Source of the DNA: Gemmatimonadota bacterium
Lineage (GTDB): Bacteria; Gemmatimonadota; Gemmatimonadetes; Longimicrobiales; Gaopeijiaceae
Direction of reading: 5' to 3'
DNA length: 64,000 nt
Assembly: GCA_030428885.1 (NCBI GenBank)
Contig: JAUIEJ010000005.1
Span: 124,001-188,000 of the forward strand
Within the stretch, counting starts at the first letter, position 1. Every line of letters starts with the position of its first letter. Below the pieces are notes generated by a model. It was not told the DNA's origin and did no database searches. It worked only from the letters and a program-made list of their open reading frames with translations. Positions 29,323 through 38,249 of the stretch are shown here, piece after piece. The translations under genes and the position numbers were made by a program.

Positions 29323-30543
29323 GTGGGCGACGTGACCGCCTGCAGCGGCTTCGGCAGAGCCTGCTCGTCCTCGCTGGTCGCGCTGGTCCTCTGCACCGCG
29401 TGCGACTCATCGGGTAGAAGCTCCGACGACTTCTGGACCATCGAGGGAGAAGGCGAGCTGACCGTCACGTTCGCCGGGTCTCTCACCGACCTCTCCGCGA
29501 TCGAGGCTCGACCCGTTGCGACCATCGGAGACCCTGACGGCCCGGAATGGGCGGCCCTCGGCCGCATCGGGTCCGGTGAGATCCTGCCGGACGGCGGGTT
29601 CGCGATCACGGACATGCAGACGCGGCGCGTTCACGTGTACGAGACCGACGGCAGCCACCGCCACTCGCTGGGGCGCCGGGGCGGCGGGCCCGGGGAGTTC
29701 GAGTCCATCAACGGCCTCGCCGTCGTCGGAGATCACCTCGAGGTCTGGGACTCCCGGCAGCAGCGCCTCACCTCCTTCGACTCGGACGGTGCGTTGCTGG
29801 GCACCACCCCGGCTCCGGATGGACCCTACGTGATCCACATGGAGACGTGGGACGAAGTCGACGGGTACGTCACCCTCTCGTTGAGCGACGAGGATCGCAG
29901 TTCGCCCGGCGGTTCGGACTTCATCGTGACCCTGGTCCACGCAGAGGTGTCCAGGGTCGACGAGTCGGGCACGACGAGGCTGCTGCGAATCCCCTACCTC
30001 CAGTCCGGTGTGGCGTTTCGTGACGGGACACAGATGGTGACCACGCTTCCGTTCCCTCATCGGGGCCGCACCGCCTTGGCGAGCGAAGGTCTGGCCGTCG
30101 TCTTCAGCGGCGAGCCCGAAGTGCTCCAGCACGACCACTCGGGCGCCCTCCTGCGGCGAATCCGGTTCCCCGCCTTCGACCTCCCCTTGGAGGAAGCCGT
30201 CGTCGACTCGGCGCGGCAGGCGGCCCTCGCGGAGGCCGCGACGCCGGAACTCCGGGAGATCATCCAGACCAGCTATTCGCTGCCTGCTCCCGAGCGCAGG
30301 CCGACCTTCGAGGAGGTCCGCGCGGACGGCGATCACCTCGTCCTGGGACTGCATCGGGTCTGGGCGTCGGGAGGTCGGCAGCCCTGGCTGTTCGTCTCGC
30401 CGGGCGAACGACGGGCCGGAGTTCTCCGGCTCGCCGAGGGTGAGCGCATTCTCGATGTCGAAGGGGACCGCGTGCTGGTGGCCGGCACCACACCTGCCGG
30501 GGTTCCCCGGGTCACGTTGCTCGAGATCGAGGACTGGAGGTAG
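29323..30543 (+). CDS. 6-bladed beta-propeller lipoprotein
   Basis: A 406-aa product from GTG 29323 (GTG 29332 also possible). The signal peptide ends LVALVLCTAC, a lipobox. The body shows the repeated blades typical of gemmatimonad 6-bladed propellers: GFAITDMQTRRVHVYETDG, then SLGRRGGGPGEFESINGLAV (the GxGPGEF signature), then LEVWDSRQQRLTSFDSDG. It is anchored in the envelope, probably binding a ligand or protein. A paralogue is at 40885-42108. Confidence 0.82.
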   Translation: MGDVTACSGFGRACSSSLVALVLCTACDSSGRSSDDFWTIEGEGELTVTFAGSLTDLSAIEARPVATIGDPDGPEWAALGRIGSGEILPDGGFAITDMQTRRVHVYETDGSHRHSLGRRGGGPGEFESINGLAVVGDHLEVWDSRQQRLTSFDSDGALLGTTPAPDGPYVIHMETWDEVDGYVTLSLSDEDRSSPGGSDFIVTLVHAEVSRVDESGTTRLLRIPYLQSGVAFRDGTQMVTTLPFPHRGRTALASEGLAVVFSGEPEVLQHDHSGALLRRIRFPAFDLPLEEAVVDSARQAALAEAATPELREIIQTSYSLPAPERRPTFEEVRADGDHLVLGLHRVWASGGRQPWLFVSPGERRAGVLRLAEGERILDVEGDRVLVAGTTPAGVPRVTLLEIEDWR

Positions 30544-30556
30544 GGAGGAGGTGGTG

Positions 30557-30586
30557 TTGCACCGATTGTAAATCGCGTTTACAATC
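30557..30586 (+). promoter_or_regulatory. Promoter overlapped by a perfect palindrome, leaderless start
   Basis: TTGCAC (30557-30562), a 17-bp spacer and TACAAT (30580-30585) form a good sigma-70 promoter. The start point expected ~7 bp downstream is the A of ATG 30592, so the mRNA is probably leaderless. Arms GATTGTAAA (30564-30572) and TTTACAATC (30578-30586) form a perfect 9-bp inverted repeat over spacer and -10, a classic repressor site. Confidence 0.7.
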
Positions 30587-30591
30587 CGTGC

Positions 30592-31767
30592 ATGATCGAT
30601 CGAGTCCTCAAGCCTGCCCTGCTGGAGGCCGCGGGCGAGTCCCCGGCCGTGGCGCTGACCGGCCCTCGCCAGTCCGGCAAGACCACGCTCGCTCGAGCCG
30701 CGTTTCCGGATCACGCCTACGTCAGCCTCGAACCTCTCGACACCCGGGAGTTCGCCGCGTCCGATCCCAGGGGGTTTCTGCGCACACACGCGTCACCGGT
30801 GATCTTCGACGAGGTGCAGCGGGCCCCCGGGCTGTTTCCGTATCTGCAGGAGGAGATCGACCGTCAGCCGGATCCGGGGCGGTTCGTCCTCACGGGGTCG
30901 CAGCACTTCGGCCTCTCGGAAGCGATCAGCCAGTCTCTGGCGGGTCGAATCGCGCTCCTGAATCTCCTGCCGCTGAGCCTCGATGAACTCGTCCGGTTCG
31001 GCGCCCGCGAGGACCTCTGGCGTGTGGTCTGGGAGGGCGGCTACCCCCGGATCCACGACCGGGACCTCGCTGCCGGCGCCTGGCTCGGCGACTATTTGGC
31101 AACCTACGTACAGCGCGACGTGCGACAGGTCCTCGAGGTCTCCAACCTGGATGCCTTCACGACGTTCGTCCGTCTGGCGGCGGGGCGAACGGCCCAGGAG
31201 CTCAATCTCTCCGGCCTCGGTGGCGACGCCGGTGTCAGCCACAATACGGCCCGCTCCTGGCTCTCCGTTCTGGAGGCGAGCTTTCTGATCTTCAGGCTGC
31301 CCCCATGGGTCCGGAACCCCAGAAAGCGGGTGATCAAGGCCCCGAAGCTGCATTTCGTGGACTCCGGACTCGCCTGCAACCTCCTCGGGATCCGGTCCCC
31401 GGATCAGCTCGAGGTCCACCCCCTCCGCGGCGCCCTCTTCGAGTCGTGGGTCGCTTCGGAGATCCTGAAGGCCCGGCTCCACCGGCGCCTCCCGGCCGAC
31501 CTGTTCCATCTTCGGGAGAATCGAGGCGCCGAGTTGGACCTCCTGGTCGAGGCGCAGGAGCGAATCGTCGGAGTTGAAGTGAAGTCGGGCGCTACCCTCT
31601 CGGGAGACTTCTTCACCACATTGCGCCAGCTCCCTGACCTGGCCAAGGCGGCGGGGGAGGGTCGACGCCCCGTCCCGCGCCTGGTCTACGGGGGCGATGC
31701 CCGGCAGGACCGGGCCGGCGCCGAAGTGGTTCCGTGGTCGTCGATTCAGGATGTGCCCTGGACGTAG
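30592..31767 (+). CDS. AAA-type ATPase with DUF4143 domain
   Basis: A 391-aa protein. Walker A is GPRQSGKT (~residues 24-31), Walker B VIFDEVQ (~69), then sensor region FVLTGSQHF. A winged-helix region (AQELNLSGLGGDAGVSHNTA) precedes the DUF4143 C-terminal part. This has a PD-(D/E)XK-like pattern: RENRGAELDLLVE and VGVEVKSG. Full length for the family. These ATPases are widespread, variable between strains and of unclear role; some are proposed defence or mobile-element factors. Expression is likely governed by the palindromic promoter just upstream. Confidence 0.92.
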   Translation: MIDRVLKPALLEAAGESPAVALTGPRQSGKTTLARAAFPDHAYVSLEPLDTREFAASDPRGFLRTHASPVIFDEVQRAPGLFPYLQEEIDRQPDPGRFVLTGSQHFGLSEAISQSLAGRIALLNLLPLSLDELVRFGAREDLWRVVWEGGYPRIHDRDLAAGAWLGDYLATYVQRDVRQVLEVSNLDAFTTFVRLAAGRTAQELNLSGLGGDAGVSHNTARSWLSVLEASFLIFRLPPWVRNPRKRVIKAPKLHFVDSGLACNLLGIRSPDQLEVHPLRGALFESWVASEILKARLHRRLPADLFHLRENRGAELDLLVEAQERIVGVEVKSGATLSGDFFTTLRQLPDLAKAAGEGRRPVPRLVYGGDARQDRAGAEVVPWSSIQDVPWT

Positions 31768-31842
31768 GGGGGGACCCCGCACCGTCCCTCCGCTGTACTC
31801 CCGAAAGACGACAGCACCACGGGTTGAACGGGGGAGGCGGGG

Positions 31843-32763
31843 ATGCGGGGGATGAGAGCGGTGATGGTGATGGTGGCGGGGATTGCGGGTAACGCCATGG
31901 GCGCGGCCGCCCAGGATCCGCCCCCGGTGGTGTCGATGGAGGTCTCTCCCGGGGTGCATCTGCTGCGGAGCAACACCCCCATCGGCAATTCCAGCAGCCT
32001 CGTCGTGTCGGGGCCGCGGGGCACGCTGGTCGTCGACCCCAACGTACTCGGCGTCGAGGCCGAGATGCGGGAGTTTCTCGGGGGACTGGGCCCGGGCTCG
32101 CTCCCCCTCTTCGTCGCCGCATCCCACGCCCACGGTGATCACGCCGAGGGCCTGACCTGGATCGCCGGCGAGGGCACGGTCGTGGCTTCCCGAGCCAATG
32201 CCGAGTCCCTGAGACGGCAGAACGTCGTGCGGGGCTCGGAGCGACTGCCGAGGTCGGCCCTTCCCACGCTCGAGTTCACCGACTCGCTGCGCCTCCATCT
32301 CGGCGAAGGCCTCGACGTGGTGCTCTTCGCCGGCCCGCCGTCGGGCCACACGGGGGGCGACCTGTTCGCCTGGGTGCCGGCGGCGTCGCTCCTCTACGTC
32401 GGCGACTACTTGTTCCTGGATCGCCTTCCCATCGTCGACGTCGACAACGGCGGAGGGCTGGAGGGTTATCTGGCCACCATCCACCGGTTGGCGACCGCCC
32501 TCCCGCCGGGGACGAGGGTCTACGGCGGCCACGGCACCTTCGACGCCGACCCCATCCGCACCGTTTCGCTGGCGGAGTGGGAAACCTGGGCTCGCCAGGT
32601 CAGGCGCGCCGCCGACGCGGTGCTGGAGGCGGCCGACGGGGGCGCCACGGGCGATTCCATCGCGGCCGGCGGGCCCCCCGCCGGTCTGGAGCCCCTGTTG
32701 CAGCGGCCTCGCTTCGTCAGTTGGGAGCGCTGGGTCCACCAGGTGCTCGCGGAACGCAGGTAG
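31843..32763 (+). CDS. Secreted metallo-beta-lactamase-fold hydrolase
   Basis: A 306-aa protein from ATG 31843 with a GGGGGAGG SD. The signal peptide ends AMGAAAQ. The MBL zinc motif ASHAHGDHAEG is at ~residue 95, GPPSGHTGGD (third ligand His) at ~168, metal-bridging Asp in LYVGDYLF, and the final His in VYGGHGTF. The family includes lactamases, lactonases and thioesterases; the substrate cannot be told from sequence. It acts in the periplasm or outside the cell. Confidence 0.88.
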   Translation: MRGMRAVMVMVAGIAGNAMGAAAQDPPPVVSMEVSPGVHLLRSNTPIGNSSSLVVSGPRGTLVVDPNVLGVEAEMREFLGGLGPGSLPLFVAASHAHGDHAEGLTWIAGEGTVVASRANAESLRRQNVVRGSERLPRSALPTLEFTDSLRLHLGEGLDVVLFAGPPSGHTGGDLFAWVPAASLLYVGDYLFLDRLPIVDVDNGGGLEGYLATIHRLATALPPGTRVYGGHGTFDADPIRTVSLAEWETWARQVRRAADAVLEAADGGATGDSIAAGGPPAGLEPLLQRPRFVSWERWVHQVLAERR

Positions 32764-32845
32764 CCGGCGCAGACCACCGTTGCCCCGCGGGGCACTCCTC
32801 GGGCACAATGGGCCTGAGCGGCGACCCCGACCCTGGAGCGAACCC

Positions 32846-33247
32846 GTGGCCGACCCCCTTTCCGAAGGCTTCTACAACCTACCCGGCTCGAAAGACGTGC
32901 CCCGTACCCCCAGCGACAAGGTGGCGTACGAGATGGGCCAGCGGATGCGCGGTCCGCGAACACCGCGTGCGGTCACCCCCGAGGACATCGAAGAGGCGAA
33001 GGGATGGCTCCGGTGGAGCCTGATCCTCGGCGCGGTGGGTGCGGTAGCGGGGTGCGGCTACGGCATCTGGCTGACCCTCTCGTCGGGGTTCGGCTTCCAG
33101 GCCGCGGAGGTCCTCAAATGGACGGGGATTGGTGCGGCGGCGGGGGCGCTTCTTCCCGTGGGCCTGGTGGTGGCCCTGGGGGTCGGCATCATCGCCGCCA
33201 TACTCTGGGGGCTGGGGCAGTTGCTCAACCTGCTGACGAGTCTCTAG
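32846..33247 (+). CDS. Small two-TM membrane protein
   Basis: A 133-aa product from GTG 32846, chosen because GGAG lies 7 bp upstream; the frame is open to 32780. The soluble N-terminal ~60 residues (SEGFYNLPGSKDVPRTPSDK) precede two long hydrophobic helices (about 68-92 and 100-130). No family recognised. Its 3' end overlaps by 23 bp the convergent catalase-like gene. Confidence 0.6.
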   Translation: MADPLSEGFYNLPGSKDVPRTPSDKVAYEMGQRMRGPRTPRAVTPEDIEEAKGWLRWSLILGAVGAVAGCGYGIWLTLSSGFGFQAAEVLKWTGIGAAAGALLPVGLVVALGVGIIAAILWGLGQLLNLLTSL

Positions 33248-34247
33248 GGCCGCCTCTGCGACCGCCTCGGCTGGCCGCGTAGGCCGCCTGTCGAAGCAGG
33301 TTCAGATCGCCCAGGGGCGCCAGCACCGGGCCGCCCTCGTCGGGCCAGGCCGGCGTGGCCCGGAAGGCCTCGCGGTCGATGGGTCCGGGCGCAGTCCCCC
33401 GTGGGACGCTCAACCGCCCGACGGTGATCCAGGGGGAGTCCCAGCGAATGCGGTGATCGTCCATGGGGGTGCGGGCCGGGTCGAGAAACCCCTGGAACTC
33501 CAGGTCCCACGACGCTGGCGCCTCCCCCAGGCGAGCCGCGAGGTCATGGGTGAGGCATCGGTCTCCGGCGCCGCGCACGCCGGCATGCGGCGCGACGCCC
33601 CGCAGGCGATACCGCACCGCGAAGTCGCCGAGTTGGAAGGGTGCCCGACTGTAGAAGGCCAGGGCCGCCAGGCTCACGCCCGACTCGGCCGCCCCCAGGA
33701 GTGTGCGGGTCATGCGTACCCCGTCTCTGATCCCCAGGCGTCGGACGAGGGTGATCAGGGCCCCCACCTTGCCCCGGACGCCGCCGGTCGTGGCGGCGGC
33801 CGCCGCCTCCATGGAGGCGATCATGGCGCCTCCGTCCCGGGCGTGGTGCGCCTCGCCCGTGGTGGCCAGGAGGTCGAGTCGCCGGTCTCCGTCGACGATC
33901 CGGATCCCCACGCCCCTTTGGTCCGGGACCGTGTCGGGGCGGGACCCGGGGAAGGCGCTGGAGAACCGAACTGCGGCCTGCCACGTCGCTCCCCGCCGGA
34001 ACGGCCCGAGTGCGATCTCGGCGGGGAGATCGTCGCCGATCCGCACCTCGGCGTCGGGGGTCGCGAAGATCGCGTGACGGTGCAGGGCGTGTCCGGGGGC
34101 TCCTCCCCCTCGCGCCTTCTCCTGCAGCCGCACCACGGTCGTCCGGGCTCGCTCCACCAGGGCCGCCTCCTCGGCCGGGCTGCGCCGGGGCAACGCCTGG
34201 GGCCAGTCCCGGCTCCAGGCGGCGACGATGCTTCCCGGCGTGCTCAC
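33225..34247 (-). CDS. Catalase-related heme protein
   Basis: A 340-aa protein from GTG 34247, overlapping the dioxygenase stop (GTGA), so translation is coupled. Catalase-fold signatures: ALHRHAIFATPDAEVRIGDD with the distal His, WQAAVRFSSAFP, then DQRGVGIRIVDGDRRLDLL. The C-terminus GDLNLLRQAAYAAS has an RxxxY arrangement for the proximal Tyr ligand. It is shorter than true catalases, like the catalase-related allene-oxide-synthase or hydroperoxidase group. Coupling to a fatty-acid dioxygenase suggests it converts the hydroperoxide product, but this is inferred. Confidence 0.75.
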   Translation of the reverse strand: MSTPGSIVAAWSRDWPQALPRRSPAEEAALVERARTTVVRLQEKARGGGAPGHALHRHAIFATPDAEVRIGDDLPAEIALGPFRRGATWQAAVRFSSAFPGSRPDTVPDQRGVGIRIVDGDRRLDLLATTGEAHHARDGGAMIASMEAAAAATTGGVRGKVGALITLVRRLGIRDGVRMTRTLLGAAESGVSLAALAFYSRAPFQLGDFAVRYRLRGVAPHAGVRGAGDRCLTHDLAARLGEAPASWDLEFQGFLDPARTPMDDHRIRWDSPWITVGRLSVPRGTAPGPIDREAFRATPAWPDEGGPVLAPLGDLNLLRQAAYAASRGGRRGGPRDSSAG

Positions 34248-36682
34248 CGGCCGTTCATGGCGCGATCTCCCGCCCAGGGGTTCTTGGCCAGGGCGGCGTC
34301 GAAGGCCCGGGTGGGATGGCGGGCCGGGTCCAGGGGCCCCTCGTCCCACGGTTCGAAGGCGTTGCGGACGTTGCCGAGTCCCGTCTCCTCCAGCTCGGGG
34401 AAGTGCCGCAGGAGAACGTCCTTGAACGACGTGCCGTCGACCCAGGCGATGCCCTCGGGCGTGTAGACCTCGGGCCGGTAGTCGCTGGTGTAGAACCGGT
34501 CGCCCAACAGCCGCCAGCTCGCGTTGAGAATGAAGACCTGGAACAGCGTCTCGCCGAAGCCGAAGCCCTCGGGGCGATTGCCCTCGCACAGGGTTCCGAT
34601 GAGGAGGTCCACGTCGTCGACGTTGTCGTGCCCGTCGTCGTCCGTGCCGTAGAGGCTTCGGAGCGTCTCGGCCACGGCCGGATCGTCGGTGAGTTCGTCG
34701 AACGTGGGCACGCGCTGGAGACCCAGCCCGGTGCGAAGCGCGTTGTAGGTCGGCACACCGCGCTCCCGGTCCCGCAGCAGATCGAGGGCGCCCAGGTCCA
34801 GGAGCGGCATGTCCGGCGTCGAGATGTCGAGGAGCGCCGCCGGGTAGTTGTTTGCGACGAGGGCGCAGCAGTTCTGGGCGCCCATGGAGGCGGCCAGTGT
34901 CGTGAGTCCGTGGGTACGCAGGAGGGACTTCACGGCGGCGTTCCTCGTGCGCATGAGGGGGATCGAGGTGTCGTCCACCTCGAGGGCGTCGGGAAGCAGC
35001 GAGTGCAGCCGGTACACCGCCGTGAACTCCTCGGAGAGGCCGTACCGGGCGAAGTCGCCCTCGGGGCCTCCCACCAGACCGCCGAGCGTGGAGCTCGCGA
35101 TGGGGATGTGCTCCAGCGTCTTCGGCGTGGATCCGCCGAACCACGCGGCCAGGAGGCCGTACCAGTTCGCCCGCATGGCGGAGTGGAGCGTCTTGTTGGG
35201 AAGAATGCCCGGCGTCCACTCCACGGTGTGGATCTTGGCCATGAGGGCGGCGTTGATCAGCCGGGCCGTCTGGAAGAGGCGCTCGTCGTCCCAGGTGGGG
35301 TACGCCGCCGCCAGGTGATCGCAGATCGCGTTGTGCTCCCGGGCGAAGAGGGTGTGGAGCATGGCCAGGCCGAGCCACCAGTTCCGGGTGAATCCGGTCC
35401 GCTCCATGCCCGTGTCCGGGTCGATGGGAAGGAAGCCGTCGTCGGAGAGTTCGAGCTTGCCGCCGTCCCCCGACCGCACCGCGCGCTGGGTCGCCTCGTC
35501 GCTTCCGTAGAGCTGGGACCCGTCCCACCAATGGGTCACCTCGTTGACGAACGTCGGCGGGCGGTCCGACTCGCCGTCGCCGCGGGTGGGGTCGGGGGCC
35601 GTGGCGGGGAGCGACATGGCCTCGACGCCGTAGCGTCGCATGGGGTCGTCGGCCGCCAGGGGCACCGTCACCATGGTCGTGGTGTCGGGATTTCCGTGGC
35701 TCACCCAGTCGTGGATCATGAACTGGATCCAGGCCGCCCCCCACACGTTGAAGAAGGGCACCTCGGCGCGCCCGCCCTTCGGTGCGAGCAGGGCTCGGGA
35801 CAGCTCGCGCACGTTCACCGGGTCGGTGGCCGGGTTGGCGCGTCGGCGCGCCGACCCGTGGACGACCTCGTCGTCGACGTTGCGGAAGAACCGGGTCCAG
35901 GCCGCCCCCACCATGGGGTCGTGCCGCCCGTCGGCGTCCCGGCGCAGATCGTTCCAACTGCCGTCGGCCGTGCGCCACACCCGGGCCCACGGCGGGGGTT
36001 CGGCGACGTCTTCCAACAGCCCGGTCTTCGCCCCGTCTGCGTAGGGGCGCACCAGGTTGTTGGCGAAGAGGGCGTCGCGCATGAACGCCAGCTTCAGGAG
36101 CTGAAACGAAGGTTGGAGCGGCTTGGGTGCGCCCTCTCCGGCCGTGTGCCAGTTGGTCCACACGCCGTCGTGGACCCCCGAGCGGCCCGCTCGGGCCGTC
36201 AGCCCGTGGAAGATCGCGTTGGCCACCACGCTGATGGCCGAGCCGGCCACGCCCCGGACGACGCCGCGGAACTGATCCATGGCGCCCGGCGCGGGGATCG
36301 TGACGGGCGAATCGGGCGACGGGCCGGGATGGGGTCCCCCCAGGAGCCATTCCCGGGTGAAGTACCGGCGGAAGACCGCCATCTGGGGCTCCTCGCCCCC
36401 CATGCCCGTGGCCACGTTGATGGCGGCCCGCTCCAGCTTCTGGCGAAGGGTGTCGTCGTCGGGCACGCGGGACAGCGCCGAGCGCCACGCCGCTTCGGCC
36501 TCCTCGTACCGCCCGCCCAGGAAGTACACGTCGCCCAGCAGCACCGCGTGCTCCGCATCGTTCCCCGCCGGGTGGGCCTCGAGCACGTCGAGGGCACGGG
36601 CGTGGTCTCCGGCGGCCAGCAACCGCCGCGCGGCATCGAGGTGGGGGGCGTTGGGCTCCTGATCCGGGGGGCTCGCTCTCAT
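34244..36682 (-). CDS. Animal-type heme peroxidase / fatty-acid dioxygenase (PGHS-like)
   Basis: An 812-aa protein. The N-terminal ~100 residues are TPR-like (LLAAGDHARALDVLEAHPAG, then YEEAEAAWRSAL). The peroxidase domain has distal His in QFMIHDWVSHG (~320), REHNAICDHL (~449) and proximal His in AKIHTVEWTPG (~484). FTAVYRLHSLLPD (~555) corresponds to the Tyr385 site of prostaglandin synthases and alpha-dioxygenases, which points to fatty-acid oxygenation, not halide oxidation. No signal peptide. Head gene of a two-gene operon with the catalase-like protein, and divergent from a flavin monooxygenase. Confidence 0.87.
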   Translation of the reverse strand: MRASPPDQEPNAPHLDAARRLLAAGDHARALDVLEAHPAGNDAEHAVLLGDVYFLGGRYEEAEAAWRSALSRVPDDDTLRQKLERAAINVATGMGGEEPQMAVFRRYFTREWLLGGPHPGPSPDSPVTIPAPGAMDQFRGVVRGVAGSAISVVANAIFHGLTARAGRSGVHDGVWTNWHTAGEGAPKPLQPSFQLLKLAFMRDALFANNLVRPYADGAKTGLLEDVAEPPPWARVWRTADGSWNDLRRDADGRHDPMVGAAWTRFFRNVDDEVVHGSARRRANPATDPVNVRELSRALLAPKGGRAEVPFFNVWGAAWIQFMIHDWVSHGNPDTTTMVTVPLAADDPMRRYGVEAMSLPATAPDPTRGDGESDRPPTFVNEVTHWWDGSQLYGSDEATQRAVRSGDGGKLELSDDGFLPIDPDTGMERTGFTRNWWLGLAMLHTLFAREHNAICDHLAAAYPTWDDERLFQTARLINAALMAKIHTVEWTPGILPNKTLHSAMRANWYGLLAAWFGGSTPKTLEHIPIASSTLGGLVGGPEGDFARYGLSEEFTAVYRLHSLLPDALEVDDTSIPLMRTRNAAVKSLLRTHGLTTLAASMGAQNCCALVANNYPAALLDISTPDMPLLDLGALDLLRDRERGVPTYNALRTGLGLQRVPTFDELTDDPAVAETLRSLYGTDDDGHDNVDDVDLLIGTLCEGNRPEGFGFGETLFQVFILNASWRLLGDRFYTSDYRPEVYTPEGIAWVDGTSFKDVLLRHFPELEETGLGNVRNAFEPWDEGPLDPARHPTRAFDAALAKNPWAGDRAMNGR

Positions 36683-36726
36683 GTGCAGGGGCTCCGGCTT
36701 CGATGGGGGTGATCCGGCACGTCATG

Positions 36727-36742
36727 GATTCACGCGTGAATC
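36727..36742. promoter_or_regulatory. 16-bp perfect palindrome in the divergent promoter region
   Basis: GATTCACGCGTGAATC lies between the oppositely oriented dioxygenase and monooxygenase starts (36683-36778). A TetR/MarR-type regulator could control both operons from it. No regulator gene is adjacent. Confidence 0.55.
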
Positions 36743-36778
36743 GACGGGAAACGAGATCACCCGCGTCAGGAGCCACCC

Positions 36779-38248
36779 ATGGGGTCCCAGGAAAGCCCGA
36801 AACAGGTCGACGTCCTCGTCATCGGTGCCGGGTTTTCGGGCATCGGGATGGGCATCAAGCTTCTGCGCGCCGGGATCGACTCCTTCGTGATCCTCGAGCG
36901 GGGCGTTGACGTGGGGGGCACATGGCGCAGCAATACCTATCCGGGCTGCGCCTGCGACGTGCCGTCCCATCTCTACTCGTTTTCGTTCGAGAAGAACCCG
37001 GCGTGGAGCCGGATGTATCCGACGCAGCCGGAACTGCGCGATTACCTGGGACGGCTGGCCGACAAGCACGACCTCCGTCCCCACATGCGCTTCGAAAGCG
37101 AGGTCGTGGAGGCCGTGTTCCAGGCCGGCGCCGGCCGCTGGAACGTGGAGACGCGGGACGGCGCGCGATTTTCGGCCCGGACCGTCGTGTCGTGCATGGG
37201 CGGGCTGAGTCGTCCGAAGATCCCCGCGTTTCCCGGGCTCGATCGGTTCGGGGGACGGGCCTTCCATTCGGCGAACTGGGACCACTCGTTCGACATGACG
37301 GGCAAGCGGGTCGCCGTGGTGGGAACCGGTGCCAGCGCCATCCAGTTCGTGCCGCAGATCGCACCGAAAGTGGCGCGGCTCGACCTGTACCAGCGCACGC
37401 CACCGTGGATCCTGCCGAAGCCCGATCGCCCGATCCGCGAATGGGAGCAGCGACTGTTTCGGTGGCTGCCGGGCTACATGTTCGGGCTCCGCAACTATCT
37501 GTACTGGCGCCAGGAGATCCTGGGCGTCGGCTACACCCTGAAGCCGAAGATCCTGAAGCTCGCCGAGAAGCTCGCCCTCAAGTACCTGCGGGAGGCGGTG
37601 CCCGATCCCGAGGTCCGGGCGAAGTTGACGCCCGACTATCGCATCGGCTGCAAGCGGGTGCTCCTCACCAACGACTATCTCCAGACCATGTGTCGCCCCA
37701 ACCTCGAGGTGATCACCGACAGTGTGGCGTCCATTACCGAGAGCGGGGTGGTGGCGTCCGACGGACGGGAACGGGAGGTCGACGCCATAATCTTCGGCAC
37801 CGGGTTCAAGACCCTCGACTTCACGTCGCCGGTCCACTTCGTGGGCGCCGACGGACGGGAACTGAATGAGGTGTGGAAGGACAAACCCCGGGCGTACTTC
37901 GGCGTGGCCACCGCCGGCTTCCCCAACCTGTTCTTCATCACCGGACCCAACAGTCGGGTGGCCAACAACTCCATCGTGTTCATGATCGAGGTCCAGATCC
38001 GCTACGTCGTCCAGTGCCTGCGGCGGCTGTTGGGCAACGCCGCGGGGACGATGGAGGTTCGCCCGAAGGCCCAGCAGGAATACAACGCGGCCCTGACCCG
38101 ACGGGCCCAGGGAACCGTGTTCGCCAGCGGGTGCCAGAGCTGGTATCTGGACGCCAACGGGGAGAGCCCCGTGCTCTGGCCGGGCTTCTCGTCGGAGTTC
38201 TGGTGGAAGGCCCGCTCGGTGCGCTGGGGCGACTTCGCCACGGGGTGA
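36779..38248 (+). CDS. Flavin-containing monooxygenase (Baeyer-Villiger type)
   Basis: A 489-aa protein. FAD-binding VLVIGAGFSGIGMG (~12-25), GGTWRSNTYPGCACDVPS (typical BVMO ligand-binding region), fingerprint FGGRAFHSANWDHS (~158-171), NADPH-binding VAVVGTGASAIQF (~179) and the late ATG-like motif DAIIFGTGFK (~337). It oxidises ketones or other soft nucleophiles using NADPH and O2. Normal length for class B enzymes. It shares a 97-bp divergent promoter region with the dioxygenase operon, which suggests a common lipid or oxylipin pathway. Confidence 0.92.
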   Translation: MGSQESPKQVDVLVIGAGFSGIGMGIKLLRAGIDSFVILERGVDVGGTWRSNTYPGCACDVPSHLYSFSFEKNPAWSRMYPTQPELRDYLGRLADKHDLRPHMRFESEVVEAVFQAGAGRWNVETRDGARFSARTVVSCMGGLSRPKIPAFPGLDRFGGRAFHSANWDHSFDMTGKRVAVVGTGASAIQFVPQIAPKVARLDLYQRTPPWILPKPDRPIREWEQRLFRWLPGYMFGLRNYLYWRQEILGVGYTLKPKILKLAEKLALKYLREAVPDPEVRAKLTPDYRIGCKRVLLTNDYLQTMCRPNLEVITDSVASITESGVVASDGREREVDAIIFGTGFKTLDFTSPVHFVGADGRELNEVWKDKPRAYFGVATAGFPNLFFITGPNSRVANNSIVFMIEVQIRYVVQCLRRLLGNAAGTMEVRPKAQQEYNAALTRRAQGTVFASGCQSWYLDANGESPVLWPGFSSEFWWKARSVRWGDFATG

Positions 38249-38249
38249 G

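Noticed and set aside
30793-32808. 671-aa minus-strand ORF
   Set aside because: Antisense shadow of the DUF4143 ATPase and the metallo-beta-lactamase gene, which have clear motifs on the plus strand.
34010-36712. 900-aa plus-strand ORF
   Set aside because: Antisense shadow of the heme dioxygenase; Gly/Arg/Val-rich with no domain.
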